This document shows positions 1 through 7,495 of a stretch of DNA of 46,044 nt, one piece after another. Position 1 is the first letter of the stretch. Each line of letters begins with the position of its first letter. This stretch comes from Synergistales bacterium. GTDB lineage: Bacteria > Synergistota > Synergistia > Synergistales > Aminithiophilaceae. The stretch is from contig JAHDQY010000016.1 of assembly GCA_018433595.1 (NCBI GenBank), positions 1 through 46,044 on the forward strand. Reading direction: 5' to 3'. Position numbers and translations under genes: made by a program. Under the pieces are notes generated by a model. It saw only the letters and a list, made by a program, of their open reading frames with translations. It was not told the DNA's origin and ran no database searches.

Positions 1-135
1 CATCCATGGCGGAGGTGGTACGGGAACAGGCCTAACCCCAGGGAACAGCTTCTTTCAGCTACAACGGTGACGAAGGAGGGGTGACATTTTCCCTGTCCCG
101 TTTTGTCGCGCTACCCATGACATTTTCCCTGTCCC
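1..135. mobile_element. Probable terminal fragment of an insertion sequence
   Basis: The first 135 bases hold no complete gene. A short open frame (3-35, ending in TAA) could be the last ten codons of a transposase that starts outside the window. After it come two copies of an 18-base repeat (82-99 and 118-135), the arrangement of multiple transposase-binding repeats found at the ends of IS21-type and some other elements. A tRNA gene lies just beyond. No inverted partner end is visible, so the other end must lie left of the window or be lost. The family assignment is a guess. The repeats are seen directly; calling them an IS end is inference. Confidence 0.35.
82..135. repeat. Two 18-bp direct repeats
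   Basis: The sequence TGACATTTTCCCTGTCCC occurs at 82-99 and again, identical, at 118-135, so the two copies are 36 bases apart from start to start. Both lie in the same orientation, just downstream of a possible transposase stop codon. I saw no other copy elsewhere in the window. Confidence 0.8.
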
Positions 136-175
136 TTGACATATTCGTCAAAGACTTGAGCCCGACGAAAACGAA

Positions 176-203
176 GGGCTCCCCTGCTTTCCAAGGAGAG
201 CCC
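176..203 (-). terminator. Terminator of tRNA-Pro
   Basis: A 9-bp stem (176-184 with 195-203, one G-T pair) with a 10-nt loop lies just downstream of the tRNA on the minus strand. In the minus-strand reading it is followed by a T-rich stretch (TTCGTTTTCG). Confidence 0.6.
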
Positions 204-216
204 CTGTCCTGCTTGG

Positions 217-295
<79 letters not shown>

Positions 296-427
296 AACAG
301 AGGGAATTGTAGCACCCGACGGAGAGAGCGTCAACGCGAAAGGCTGATCGCGGAAGGCCAATAAAGGTATGGAGCTTTTGATGCGAACCGAGGCTTCCTT
401 TTTGTTTACTTCTGCTCAGGCCCGATG

Positions 428-456
428 TTGTCCCTCATTCGTCCTTCATGTATCAT
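428..456 (+). promoter_or_regulatory. Candidate sigma-70-type promoter of the AOR operon
   Basis: TTGTCC (428-433) and TATCAT (451-456) are separated by 17 bases and match the -35/-10 consensus at 4/6 and 5/6 positions. They lie about 80 bases upstream of the ferredoxin start at 537, with no other gene between. This is a prediction from sequence only. Confidence 0.4.
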
Positions 457-536
457 AACGGATAGGCAGATGTATGGTGCGCATTTATGCTTTATACACA
501 CCATGCATGTTTCACGATCAACAAGGGGGGATTATC

Positions 537-926
537 TTGAAGTGGTTGAAGGTGCATCCGGACAAGTGTGTCGGTTGCGGAACCTGTATGGAGACCTGCT
601 CGTCGACATGGTTCAAGGAGAACAACCCTGCCCTTTCAAGGATCCGCATGACGGAGAAGGGCGAAGACGATTACGACCTCAACGCCTGCAATCAGTGCGG
701 CACCTGCATCGACATGTGCCCCGTCGGAGCCCTCTCCCGTGACGGCAACGGCATCGTGCGCATGAACGAAAAGAAGTGCGTCGGCTGTCTCATGTGCGTC
801 GGCTTCTGTCCGACGAACAGTTTCTTCTACCACGCAGCCAGGCGCCCCGAGCCGTTCAAGTGCATCGCCTGCGGGCTCTGCGTCAAGAAGTGTCCCGTCG
901 AAGCTCTCGAAATCGTGACGGAATAG
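537..926 (+). CDS. Ferredoxin-type protein with four [4Fe-4S] motifs
   Basis: This 129-residue soluble protein is almost entirely iron-sulfur domain. Four CxxCxxCxxxC motifs are visible (CVGCGTCMETC, CNQCGTCIDMC, CVGCLMCVGFC, CIACGLCVKKC), giving 16 cysteines and up to four [4Fe-4S] clusters, the fold used by small electron-transfer subunits of molybdenum and tungsten oxidoreductases (HycB/DmsB type). The start is taken as TTG at 537 because AAGGGGGG lies 6 bases upstream; ATG codons further upstream lack such a site. The next gene, an AOR-family oxidoreductase, begins 28 bases downstream, so this is most likely its electron-accepting partner, passing electrons to the ferredoxin pool. Family and partnership are well supported; the physiological acceptor is inferred. 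Confidence 0.9.
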   Translation: MKWLKVHPDKCVGCGTCMETCSSTWFKENNPALSRIRMTEKGEDDYDLNACNQCGTCIDMCPVGALSRDGNGIVRMNEKKCVGCLMCVGFCPTNSFFYHAARRPEPFKCIACGLCVKKCPVEALEIVTE

Positions 927-954
927 ACGGGAACGGACGAAGGAGGCACAGGGA

Positions 955-3129
955 ATGTCTAAGGAAATGAAGCTCATCGCCGAGTGGACCTACAAGCCCT
1001 CGGATGTCGTCAGAGGTTACACGAACCAGACGCTTTTCGTCAACGTCGGCAGCCGGAAGTTCGCCGCCAAGCCCGTCTCGGAGGAGATGAAGCTCAAGTT
1101 CACCGGCGGCCGCGGCTTCGATCTGAAGCTGCTCTGGGACGCCGTGAACGAGAACACCCGCTGGAACGATCCCGAGAACGAGATCGTCATTTCCGGCGGC
1201 CCTCTCTGCGGCACCACCCAGTACCCCGGCGCCGGCAAGTTCTACGCTGCTTTCATTTCACCCCTGACGGATCAGACCTACGACAGCAACTCCGGCGGCC
1301 ATTTCGCGCCCCTGCTGAAGCTCGCCGGCTTCGACGCCCTGGAGCTGCAGGGCAAGGCCGAGAAGGATGTCATCGTTTTCATCGACGGCGATGCCGGCAA
1401 GATCCAGATTCTTGAATCACCCTTCGACGACGTCAACGCCTACACCATTACCGAAGCGCTCCACGAGGCCTTCTCCGACGGCTCCAACGACGACAAGCGC
1501 TTCGTCTCGGTCATCTCCGCCGGAAAGGCCGCCGAGAAGAGCCTCTGGGGCTGCCTGAACAGCAGCTTCTGGGACATCCGCCGCAAGGTGGCCCGCCTGA
1601 AGCAGGCCGGCCGCGGCGGCGGCGGGACGATCCTGCGCGACAAGAAGATCGCCGCCGTCGTCGTCCGGAGCCACAAGCTCTCCGGCGACATCAACAAGGC
1701 CGTCGACGTCCAGGTCCTCCAAGACCGGGGCAACAAGCTCCACCGCGAAATCCACGATCTCGACGCCCAGCAGTGCCGGATGCGCACCGTCGGCACGCCG
1801 CACCTGAATGAGATCATGAACGAGTACCACCTGCTCCCCACCCACAACTACAAGTTCGGCCAGCATCCCGACATCGACAAGATCCACTCCAACGTCTACG
1901 AGGGGCTTTTCACCCAGGGAATTCCTGACGGTTGCTGGTACGGCTGCTCTCTGGCCTGCGCCAAGGCCGTCGACAACTACACGATCCAGACGGGCCCCTG
2001 CAAGGGCAAGGTCGTCACCGTCGACGGCCCCGAGTACGAGACCGTCGCCTCCCTGGGCTCCAACGTAGGCGTCTTCAATCCCCAGTGGACCATCGAGGCC
2101 AACTTCTACGCCGACCACTACGGCGTCGATACGATCTCCCTCGGAACGGGTTTCGCCTTCGTCTGCGAGTGCTACGAGCGCGGCTACATCACCAAGGAGC
2201 ACACCGGCGGCCTCGACCTGAACTTCGGCCGGGCCGACGACCTGATGGAGCTGATCCACCGCATGGCCGTGGGGAAAGATGAGTTCGCCCTCGCCGTCGG
2301 CCAGGGTATCCGCAAGATGAAGAGGATCTTCGCCGACCGCTACGGCGCCCCCTACGAGGAGATGGAGAAGTTCGGCATGGAGGGCCAGGGCATCGAGGTC
2401 TCCGAGTACGTTCCGAAGGAGTCCATCGCCCAGTGGGGCGGCTATTTCCTCACCCTCAAGGGCCCTCAGCACGACGAGGCCTGGCTCATCTTCATGGACC
2501 GCGTCAACAAGCAGCTTCCCACTTTCGAGGACAAGGCCGAGGCCCTGCACTACTTCCCCAACTTCCGGACCTGGTTCTCCCTCGTCGGTCTCTGCAAGCT
2601 GCCCTGGAACGACATCGAGCCTGCCGACAACGCCACGGCACACCGCCCCCAGGATGCCGCCAAGGTGCCCGAGCACGTTCAGAACTACGTCGACATCTTC
2701 AACGCCGTCACGGGCCGCAATATCAGCAAGGAAGAGCTCGTCCTCATGTCGGAGCGGGTCTACAACTTCCAGCGCGTCTTCAACCTCCGCATGGGCAAGG
2801 GGACTCGGAAGGACCACAACATCCCACTCCGTGCCCTCGGCCCCGTCTACCCCGACGAGTGGTTGGCCCGGGAGGAGTACTACGACAACGAGCTGAAGAG
2901 CGTCGGCGTCGAGCCGGCCGGCCTCTCCGTTGAGGAGAAGATCGCCAGGCTTCAGGAGGCCCGCCTCACCCAGTGGGAGCAGCTCAAGGACGCCGTCTAC
3001 AAGCGCCGCGGCTGGGACCGCAACGGAATCCCGACGGTGAGGAAGCTGAAGGAGCTCGGCATGGACTTCCCCGAGGTCGTCTCCGTCGTCGAGAAGCATG
3101 CCCGTCCCGAGGATCAGTGGAAGGACTAG
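955..3129 (+). CDS. Aldehyde:ferredoxin oxidoreductase (AOR)-family tungsten enzyme
   Basis: This 724-residue protein has the AOR layout: an N-terminal pterin-binding domain (about residues 20-230; GGRGFDLKLL, GPLCGTTQYPGAGK, a Gly-rich stretch before LRDKKIAAVVV) followed by the helical domains. The probable [4Fe-4S] ligands are Cys327, Cys331, Cys335 and Cys547. The first spacing is CX3CX3C, whereas Pyrococcus AOR has CX2CX3C, so it belongs to a diverged subgroup. It is also longer than classical AOR (about 605 residues) and closer in length to YdhV-like members (about 700). Such enzymes carry tungsto-bispterin and typically oxidise aldehydes to acids with ferredoxin as acceptor; the substrate here cannot be read from sequence. 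It sits between a four-cluster ferredoxin and a MoaD/ThiS-like gene in one operon. Confidence 0.88.
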   Translation: MSKEMKLIAEWTYKPSDVVRGYTNQTLFVNVGSRKFAAKPVSEEMKLKFTGGRGFDLKLLWDAVNENTRWNDPENEIVISGGPLCGTTQYPGAGKFYAAFISPLTDQTYDSNSGGHFAPLLKLAGFDALELQGKAEKDVIVFIDGDAGKIQILESPFDDVNAYTITEALHEAFSDGSNDDKRFVSVISAGKAAEKSLWGCLNSSFWDIRRKVARLKQAGRGGGGTILRDKKIAAVVVRSHKLSGDINKAVDVQVLQDRGNKLHREIHDLDAQQCRMRTVGTPHLNEIMNEYHLLPTHNYKFGQHPDIDKIHSNVYEGLFTQGIPDGCWYGCSLACAKAVDNYTIQTGPCKGKVVTVDGPEYETVASLGSNVGVFNPQWTIEANFYADHYGVDTISLGTGFAFVCECYERGYITKEHTGGLDLNFGRADDLMELIHRMAVGKDEFALAVGQGIRKMKRIFADRYGAPYEEMEKFGMEGQGIEVSEYVPKESIAQWGGYFLTLKGPQHDEAWLIFMDRVNKQLPTFEDKAEALHYFPNFRTWFSLVGLCKLPWNDIEPADNATAHRPQDAAKVPEHVQNYVDIFNAVTGRNISKEELVLMSERVYNFQRVFNLRMGKGTRKDHNIPLRALGPVYPDEWLAREEYYDNELKSVGVEPAGLSVEEKIARLQEARLTQWEQLKDAVYKRRGWDRNGIPTVRKLKELGMDFPEVVSVVEKHARPEDQWKD

Positions 3130-3133
3130 CCGC

Positions 3134-3331
3134 GTGATCACCGTCAACGGCGAGGGGCTGGACTGGCACGAGGGAATGACGGTCCGCGACATCATCCGGG
3201 CCAGGAAGTTCACCTTCCCCATGCTGGCCGTCTGGATCGACGACAGCCCCGTCTCCCGGGGTGCCTTCGATACGACGGTTGTGCCCGACGGCGCGACGGT
3301 GCAGATCATTCACATGATCAGCGGAGGCTGA
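3134..3331 (+). CDS. MoaD/ThiS-family small sulfur-carrier-like protein
   Basis: This 65-residue beta-grasp protein ends in Ile-Ser-Gly-Gly. A C-terminal Gly-Gly is the feature that lets MoaD and ThiS be adenylated and thiocarboxylated as sulfur donors for pterin cofactor or thiazole synthesis. The GTG at 3134 is chosen because a GGAAGGA site ends about 9 bases before it, inside the end of the AOR gene; the genes are only 4 bases apart. Sitting directly behind an AOR gene, it probably supplies sulfur for tungstopterin dithiolene formation. ThiS-type function is a weaker alternative because no thi gene is nearby. The family is clear from the di-Gly tail, the VNGEGL start and the size; the role is inferred. 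Confidence 0.8.
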   Translation: MITVNGEGLDWHEGMTVRDIIRARKFTFPMLAVWIDDSPVSRGAFDTTVVPDGATVQIIHMISGG

Positions 3332-3357
3332 AGTCCGGCACTGGTGAAATCAGTCAA

Positions 3358-3381
3358 GGGGAGGCGGAAATCCGCCTCCCC
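3358..3381. terminator. Bidirectional terminator between convergent genes
   Basis: A perfect 11-bp stem (3358-3368 with 3371-3381; GGGGAGGCGGA) surrounds a nominal AA loop. It lies 26 bases after the MoaD-like gene and 30 bases after the end of the convergent minus-strand gene, so it can serve both. The T tail is short on either strand. Confidence 0.6.
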
Positions 3382-3411
3382 TTCAGATTGTCGTCATGTT
3401 TCGCGGCTTCT

Positions 3412-4023
3412 TCAGGCTCCCTCGTCGTTCCGCAGCCCCCGAAGGTGGTTCTTCCCCTCCCATTTCCAGGGGGAACCTTTGGCGCGGCCCGGTACGCCGA
3501 CGGGGATCTCCGTCCATCCCCAGGGGGTGAGGAGAAGGAAGCGAAGCTCCACTCCCTGCGCGGCCAGAGCCTTGACATGGGGGATGTAGTGGGTGACCTC
3601 CCCAAGATGCCAGCTGTCTCCGATGAGCCAGACCCGTTTGCAGTAGCCGCGGCCGAATATGGCGGCGTGGTCGATGGCGATGCGCATGCCTTCCTCGAAG
3701 TCGATGGGCCCCAGACAGAGGACGACAGCCTCCTCATGTCCCTGCGGGTCCTCGGCGGATGGAAGCAGATCGGCCTTGCTCTCGAGCCACTCGAGGCGCC
3801 CCGCCAGGCCGTCCATATCCCCCTGGAAGATGCGGTCGCCATAGCTGAAGAAAGCCTCGTCGCCGGGAGAGATCGTCTCTCCGGAGAGGGTGGTTTCCAT
3901 CCACTCCTGAATCTGGGCGACGAGTTCAAGAAGAAACTCGGGATATGCGGGCCTTTCCATGGCCTTGAGAATTTTCTCGACAGTCCATTCTGCGTCGTGA
4001 TCACGGTGCGGATGTTTCGGCAT
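3412..4023 (-). CDS. Conserved-looking hypothetical protein
   Basis: I do not recognise this 203-residue protein. The ATG at 4023 has an AGGGGAGGTG site 8 bases upstream, so it is very likely translated. It is acidic in the first half, soluble and without a signal peptide. The start is His/Asp-rich (PKHPHRDHD), the centre hydrophobic (EEAVVLCLGPIDFEEGMRIA), and one segment has the look of an alternating alpha/beta fold (RVWLIGDSWHLGEVTHYIPH) followed by ELRFLLLTPWGW. The C-terminus is basic and Trp-rich. The His and Asp residues could bind a metal, but no known motif is visible. It stands alone between two plus-strand operons and probably has its own promoter. Confidence 0.75.
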   Translation of the reverse strand: MPKHPHRDHDAEWTVEKILKAMERPAYPEFLLELVAQIQEWMETTLSGETISPGDEAFFSYGDRIFQGDMDGLAGRLEWLESKADLLPSAEDPQGHEEAVVLCLGPIDFEEGMRIAIDHAAIFGRGYCKRVWLIGDSWHLGEVTHYIPHVKALAAQGVELRFLLLTPWGWTEIPVGVPGRAKGSPWKWEGKNHLRGLRNDEGA

Positions 4024-4118
4024 GACGATTCACCTCCCCTGCCCATTCTTGGGGCGGCCTGAGCATAGCACAAAAAAAAGGCAACCGCCATGATGTCCTC
4101 TTCTTCCTCCGAAGAACG

Positions 4119-4124
4119 TATAAT
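4119..4124 (+). promoter_or_regulatory. Candidate -10 element of the 4154-6843 operon
   Basis: A perfect TATAAT lies 30 bases upstream of the GTG start of the isochorismatase-like gene. No good -35 hexamer is seen 16-18 bases before it, so the promoter may be activator-dependent or the match fortuitous. Confidence 0.4.
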
Positions 4125-4153
4125 GGGGATGAATGAAAGGAGGTCCGAATATT

Positions 4154-4708
4154 GTGAAGCCTTTTATCATCGACGCCGAGAGGGCTCTTCTTCTCGTCAT
4201 CGACTTTCAGGAAAAGCTCGCCCCTCTCATCGAAGGAGCCCCGGAAGTGGAGAAGAACGTGGCCGTTCTCGCCAAGGCGGCGGCAATCCTCGACCTGCCC
4301 GTCAAGGTGACGGAACAGTATCCCAAGGGGCTGGGAACAACGCTTCCTTCCGCCGCCTCCTCCTTCGCCGACGGTACGAAACGCTTCGAGAAGACCCACT
4401 TCTCCTGCTGCGCCGAAGAGGGGTTCACCGACTATCTCGCCGTGCCGGGCAGGGATCAGGTCATCATCTGCGGCGTCGAGGCCCATATCTGCGTCCTGGC
4501 GACGGCGATGGAACTCCTCCAGCGGGGCTACCGGGTCATCATCACCGCCGACGCCGTCGGAAGCCGCAAGGAAGAGCACCGACGGCTGGCTCTCGAAGCG
4601 ATGAGGCAGGCCGGCGCCCTCGTCGTTCCCATGGAGACCGTCGTCTACCAGATGCTGAAGCGCTCGGGGACGCCTCAATTCAAGGCCTTGCTGGCCCACT
4701 TCCGTTAG
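4154..4708 (+). CDS. Isochorismatase-like cysteine hydrolase
   Basis: This 184-residue protein is a full-length member of the isochorismatase/nicotinamidase superfamily. The catalytic triad is visible as Asp17 (VIDFQEKL), Lys80 (RFEKTHF) and Cys113 (CGVEAHICV), with the usual cis-peptide region just before the Cys. The GVEAHICVLATA segment is typical of the YcaC-like branch. Start: an upstream in-frame ATG at 4133 lies before the AAGGAGGTC site, so GTG at 4154 is preferred. It probably hydrolyses a small amide or ester; the substrate is not readable. It is followed, 9 bases later, by a metallo-hydrolase gene and then malic enzyme, forming an operon. Family confident, substrate unknown. Confidence 0.9.
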   Translation: MKPFIIDAERALLLVIDFQEKLAPLIEGAPEVEKNVAVLAKAAAILDLPVKVTEQYPKGLGTTLPSAASSFADGTKRFEKTHFSCCAEEGFTDYLAVPGRDQVIICGVEAHICVLATAMELLQRGYRVIITADAVGSRKEEHRRLALEAMRQAGALVVPMETVVYQMLKRSGTPQFKALLAHFR

Positions 4709-4717
4709 GAGGTGGCC

Positions 4718-5599
4718 GTGACGAACGGTTCCGCCTATCCGTCCCGTTTCCTACGCTTTCTCGGCACCGCCGGAGCCCGCTTCACCATCATGCGCCAGCT
4801 CCGGGCTTCGGGAGGCCTCTGGCTTCAGCTCGACGAACAGGCCTTCTCCATTGATCCGGGACCGGGGGCTCTGGTCCGCATCTGCCAGGCTCAGCCGCCT
4901 CTGAATACCCTCGACCTTTCGGCCATTCTCCTCACCCACCGCCACATCGATCACAGCACGGACCTGAACGTCCTCGTCGAGGCGATGACCGAGGGGGGAT
5001 TCCGCCGCCGGGGACACGTCGTCCTTCCTGCAGACGCCGTCACTCCGCCGTGCTGCTACCTTCTCCCCTACCTCAGGGAGAAGGTGGAGGCCCTTCACCT
5101 CTGGGAGGAGAGCCCGGAGATCTCCCTGTCCGGCGGCGCGACGGTGAGCGCCGTCCGCCTCACTCACCATCGCGTGGACTGCTTCGGCTTCGTCTTCAGG
5201 GCTCCTTCCATCTCCTCCGTGGGGCTGATAAGCGACACCCGCTTCGAAGAGCGATGGATCGACTTCTATCGCTCCTGCCCCCTCCTCGTCGTCAACATGA
5301 CGCTCCCCCACCGGTGCAAGGGCATCGACCATCTCTGCCCCGACGACGTCTCACGGATCGTCGGGACGCTGGCTCCTGATCTGGTCATCCTGACCCATTT
5401 CGGCCGAAGCGTCCTTCTCGCCGGCCCGGAAAAGATCGCCTCCGATCTGACCCGCCTCGGGACACGGGTCATCGCAGCCAGGGACGGCATGGTCGTCGAC
5501 CTGGAAACTCTGGAGATCCGGGACCTCCTTTCCGATGCCGGTCCAGGGGGCTCTTTCGGCAACAATTCCACCCTGTTCCTCAAGGAGGGTCTTCCGTGA
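4718..5599 (+). CDS. Metallo-beta-lactamase-fold hydrolase
   Basis: This 293-residue protein carries the metal-binding signature LLTHRHIDH with His74, His76, Asp78 and His79, plus a probable downstream histidine in LTHFGRS, as in RNase Z/lactonase-like members of the fold. The N-terminal FLGTAGARF resembles the first strand of RNase-Z-like hydrolases. GTG at 4718 is preferred because AGGAGG (4707-4712) lies 5 bases upstream; GTG at 4712 overlaps that site. The gene ends in a GTGA overlap with malic enzyme, so the two are translationally coupled. Whether it cleaves RNA, phosphodiesters or lactones cannot be decided. A two-zinc active site is likely from the motif. Confidence 0.88.
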   Translation: MTNGSAYPSRFLRFLGTAGARFTIMRQLRASGGLWLQLDEQAFSIDPGPGALVRICQAQPPLNTLDLSAILLTHRHIDHSTDLNVLVEAMTEGGFRRRGHVVLPADAVTPPCCYLLPYLREKVEALHLWEESPEISLSGGATVSAVRLTHHRVDCFGFVFRAPSISSVGLISDTRFEERWIDFYRSCPLLVVNMTLPHRCKGIDHLCPDDVSRIVGTLAPDLVILTHFGRSVLLAGPEKIASDLTRLGTRVIAARDGMVVDLETLEIRDLLSDAGPGGSFGNNSTLFLKEGLP

Positions 5600-6843
5600 C
5601 TATCGACCGTTTGCGCGCCATCGAAATGCACCGCAGGGCGAAGGGCAAAATCGGCGTCTTCCCGACGATCAACGTTCGAAATGAAGAAGAACTCGGGATG
5701 GCCTATCTTCCCGGCAGCGCCGCCCCCTCTCTGGCCATCGAGGAGGAACCGGCCCTCAGCTTCGAACTGACAGGCAAGGGGAACCGCATCGCCGTCGTCA
5801 CCGACGGCTCAGCCATCACCGGCGTCGGCGACATCTCGGCTCTGGCCTCCCTGCCCGCCCTGGAGGGCAAGAGCCTTCTCTATAAGCTTTTCGGCGACAT
5901 CGACGCCATCCCCATCGCCATGGACACCAAGGACGCCGACGAGATCATCTACGCCACCCAGATGATCGCACCGGCCTTCGGGGCCATCGCCCTCGACGAC
6001 ATCGCCGCACCAAGGGCCTTCACCGTTCTCCGGGAGCTGCGCTCCCGGCTGGCTCTGCCCGTCTTCGCCGACGATGAGCAGGGGACGGCCGTCGTCGTCT
6101 GTGCCGCTCTCTTCAACGCCCTGACCGTGACGAAACTTCCCGCCGAACAGACCCGCATCGTCGTCTGCGGCGCCGGGGCGACGGGGATCGCCGTCACTCA
6201 TCTGCTCCTGAAGGCCGGCTTCGAGGACATCGTCGTCCTCAACAGCTCGGGCATCCTGGGAGAGGGGAACCCCCGGATGGACAACATCCAGCAGGAGGCC
6301 GCCTCCGCGACGAATCCGCGGAAGGTGCGGGGAGGGCTGGCCGAAGCCGTCAAGGGGGCCCACGTCTTCATCGGCCTCGCCAGAGGCGGCATCCTCTCGG
6401 CCGACCTTGTCCGGACGATGGCCTCGTCGCCGATACTCTTCCCCATGGCCCTTCCGGAGCCGGAAATCTCCCCCGAGGAGGCCGTCGCCGCCGGAGCGGC
6501 CGTGATCGGCACCGGCCTTTACGATTACGACAACGTCCTCCAGAGTCTTCAGGCCTTTCCCGGCATCATGCGGGGTGTGCTCGACGTGCAGGCGACAATG
6601 GTCTCCGACGGCATGCTCCTGGCCGCCTCCCGAGCTCTCGCCGAGGCCGTCGACAGACGGCGGCTGGCGGCCCGCTACATCGTCCCCGAGCTCTTCAGCG
6701 ACGAGGTCACGCCACGTATCGCCGAAGCTGTCGCCCAGGCGGCCATCGAGGAAGGTCACGCCCGGCTGACCGTCTCGCCCGGCCACGTCTACGACAAGAC
6801 CTGGCAGCGCCTCTACGGCAACTCGAGACAAAAGAACAGCTAG
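5596..6843 (+). CDS. Malic enzyme (malate dehydrogenase, oxaloacetate-decarboxylating)
   Basis: This 415-residue cytosolic enzyme should convert malate to pyruvate and CO2 with NAD(P). Seen in sequence are the catalytic tyrosine (Tyr37, MAYLPG), the catalytic lysine (Lys97, LYKLFGDIDA), metal ligands around Asp134-Asp135 (DDIAAP; most homologues have Glu-Asp) and Asp159-Asp160 (FADDEQGTA), and the nucleotide-binding GAGATGIA. The usual DSKG-like residues after the second strand are NSSG, so cofactor preference is unclear. The length fits the short bacterial form without a phosphotransacetylase tail. The GTG start overlaps the stop of the preceding hydrolase. It links C4 acids to pyruvate, matching the PFOR and oxaloacetate-decarboxylase genes at the right end. 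Confidence 0.9.
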   Translation: MTIDRLRAIEMHRRAKGKIGVFPTINVRNEEELGMAYLPGSAAPSLAIEEEPALSFELTGKGNRIAVVTDGSAITGVGDISALASLPALEGKSLLYKLFGDIDAIPIAMDTKDADEIIYATQMIAPAFGAIALDDIAAPRAFTVLRELRSRLALPVFADDEQGTAVVVCAALFNALTVTKLPAEQTRIVVCGAGATGIAVTHLLLKAGFEDIVVLNSSGILGEGNPRMDNIQQEAASATNPRKVRGGLAEAVKGAHVFIGLARGGILSADLVRTMASSPILFPMALPEPEISPEEAVAAGAAVIGTGLYDYDNVLQSLQAFPGIMRGVLDVQATMVSDGMLLAASRALAEAVDRRRLAARYIVPELFSDEVTPRIAEAVAQAAIEEGHARLTVSPGHVYDKTWQRLYGNSRQKNS

Positions 6844-6870
6844 CCCCACCGGGGCTGGGCCATGGAATCA

Positions 6871-6909
6871 GAGAAGGCCGGCGCCCCCGTCGAGGGCGCC
6901 GGCCTTCTC
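6871..6909. terminator. Bidirectional terminator after malic enzyme
   Basis: A perfect 16-bp stem (6871-6886 with 6894-6909; GAGAAGGCCGGCGCCC) with a 7-nt loop lies between the malic enzyme stop and the end of the convergent minus-strand operon. Confidence 0.75.
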
Positions 6910-6928
6910 ATCCGCCCTGAGTGTCGGG

Positions 6929-7495
6929 CTACCACCAGAGACGGGAGATCAAAAGGGCCGTGGCAGCCAGAGTGACCCAGAGAGAGTGGCGCTCGCTGCG
7001 CCAGAGGACGGAGGCATCGTAGGGACCGCAGCGCCGCTTTCCTGAAGGAATGCGCAGGGGCAGCAGCATGGGCGTGCTCTCTCTGAAGGCCCGGAAAGGC
7101 TCTCCGAAACGTTTCTCGAGAAAGGCCTCCTCGTGGGGAATGATAAGGATGGGATAGATGGCGGCGAAGGCGGCGACGAAGAGGACAACCCCGGCCGGAC
7201 CCGCCGAGAGGGCCCAGCCCAGCCCCATGAGGCCATTGGCCAGATAGAGGGGGTTGCGAACCCACCCGTAGGGCCCCCAGGTGACGAGACGCTCCGCCTT
7301 GACCTCCTCCCCCCGGTAAAGACCGATGGAGCCGGCGGCCCAGAAGCGCAGAAGCTGGCCGGCGGCGACGAGGGGCAATCCCAGGGCAAGGCGGAGGGAG
7401 GTGGGCCTCGCCATCGCCAGCAGAAGGAGAAAGAGCCCCGTCCAGAGCCCTCCCCGCATTTTGAAGGCCCAGGCCCGAAGGGCCTGGTCACCCAT
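6929..7495 (-). CDS. Isoprenylcysteine carboxyl methyltransferase (ICMT)-like membrane protein
   Basis: This 188-residue integral membrane protein has about four or five hydrophobic segments and the conserved cytosolic motifs of the bacterial ICMT/PEMT-like family: GPYGWVRNPLYLAN (SAM-binding RHP/RNP motif) and EEAFLEKRFGEPFRAF near the C-terminus. Bacterial members have few proven substrates; lipid, isoprenoid or thiol methylation are all possible. The ATG start overlaps the stop of the upstream YbhN-type gene by 8 nt, and it is the last gene of a four-gene membrane operon ending at the 6871-6909 hairpin. Family call good; substrate unknown. Confidence 0.85.
   Translation of the reverse strand: MGDQALRAWAFKMRGGLWTGLFLLLLAMARPTSLRLALGLPLVAAGQLLRFWAAGSIGLYRGEEVKAERLVTWGPYGWVRNPLYLANGLMGLGWALSAGPAGVVLFVAAFAAIYPILIIPHEEAFLEKRFGEPFRAFRESTPMLLPLRIPSGKRRCGPYDASVLWRSERHSLWVTLAATALLISRLWW

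Noticed and set aside
1417-3309. A 630-codon open frame antisense to the AOR-family gene
   Set aside because: It is a by-product of the GC-rich third-codon bias of the real gene: low-complexity Val/Leu/Gly/Asp-rich translation, no ribosome site, no family resemblance.
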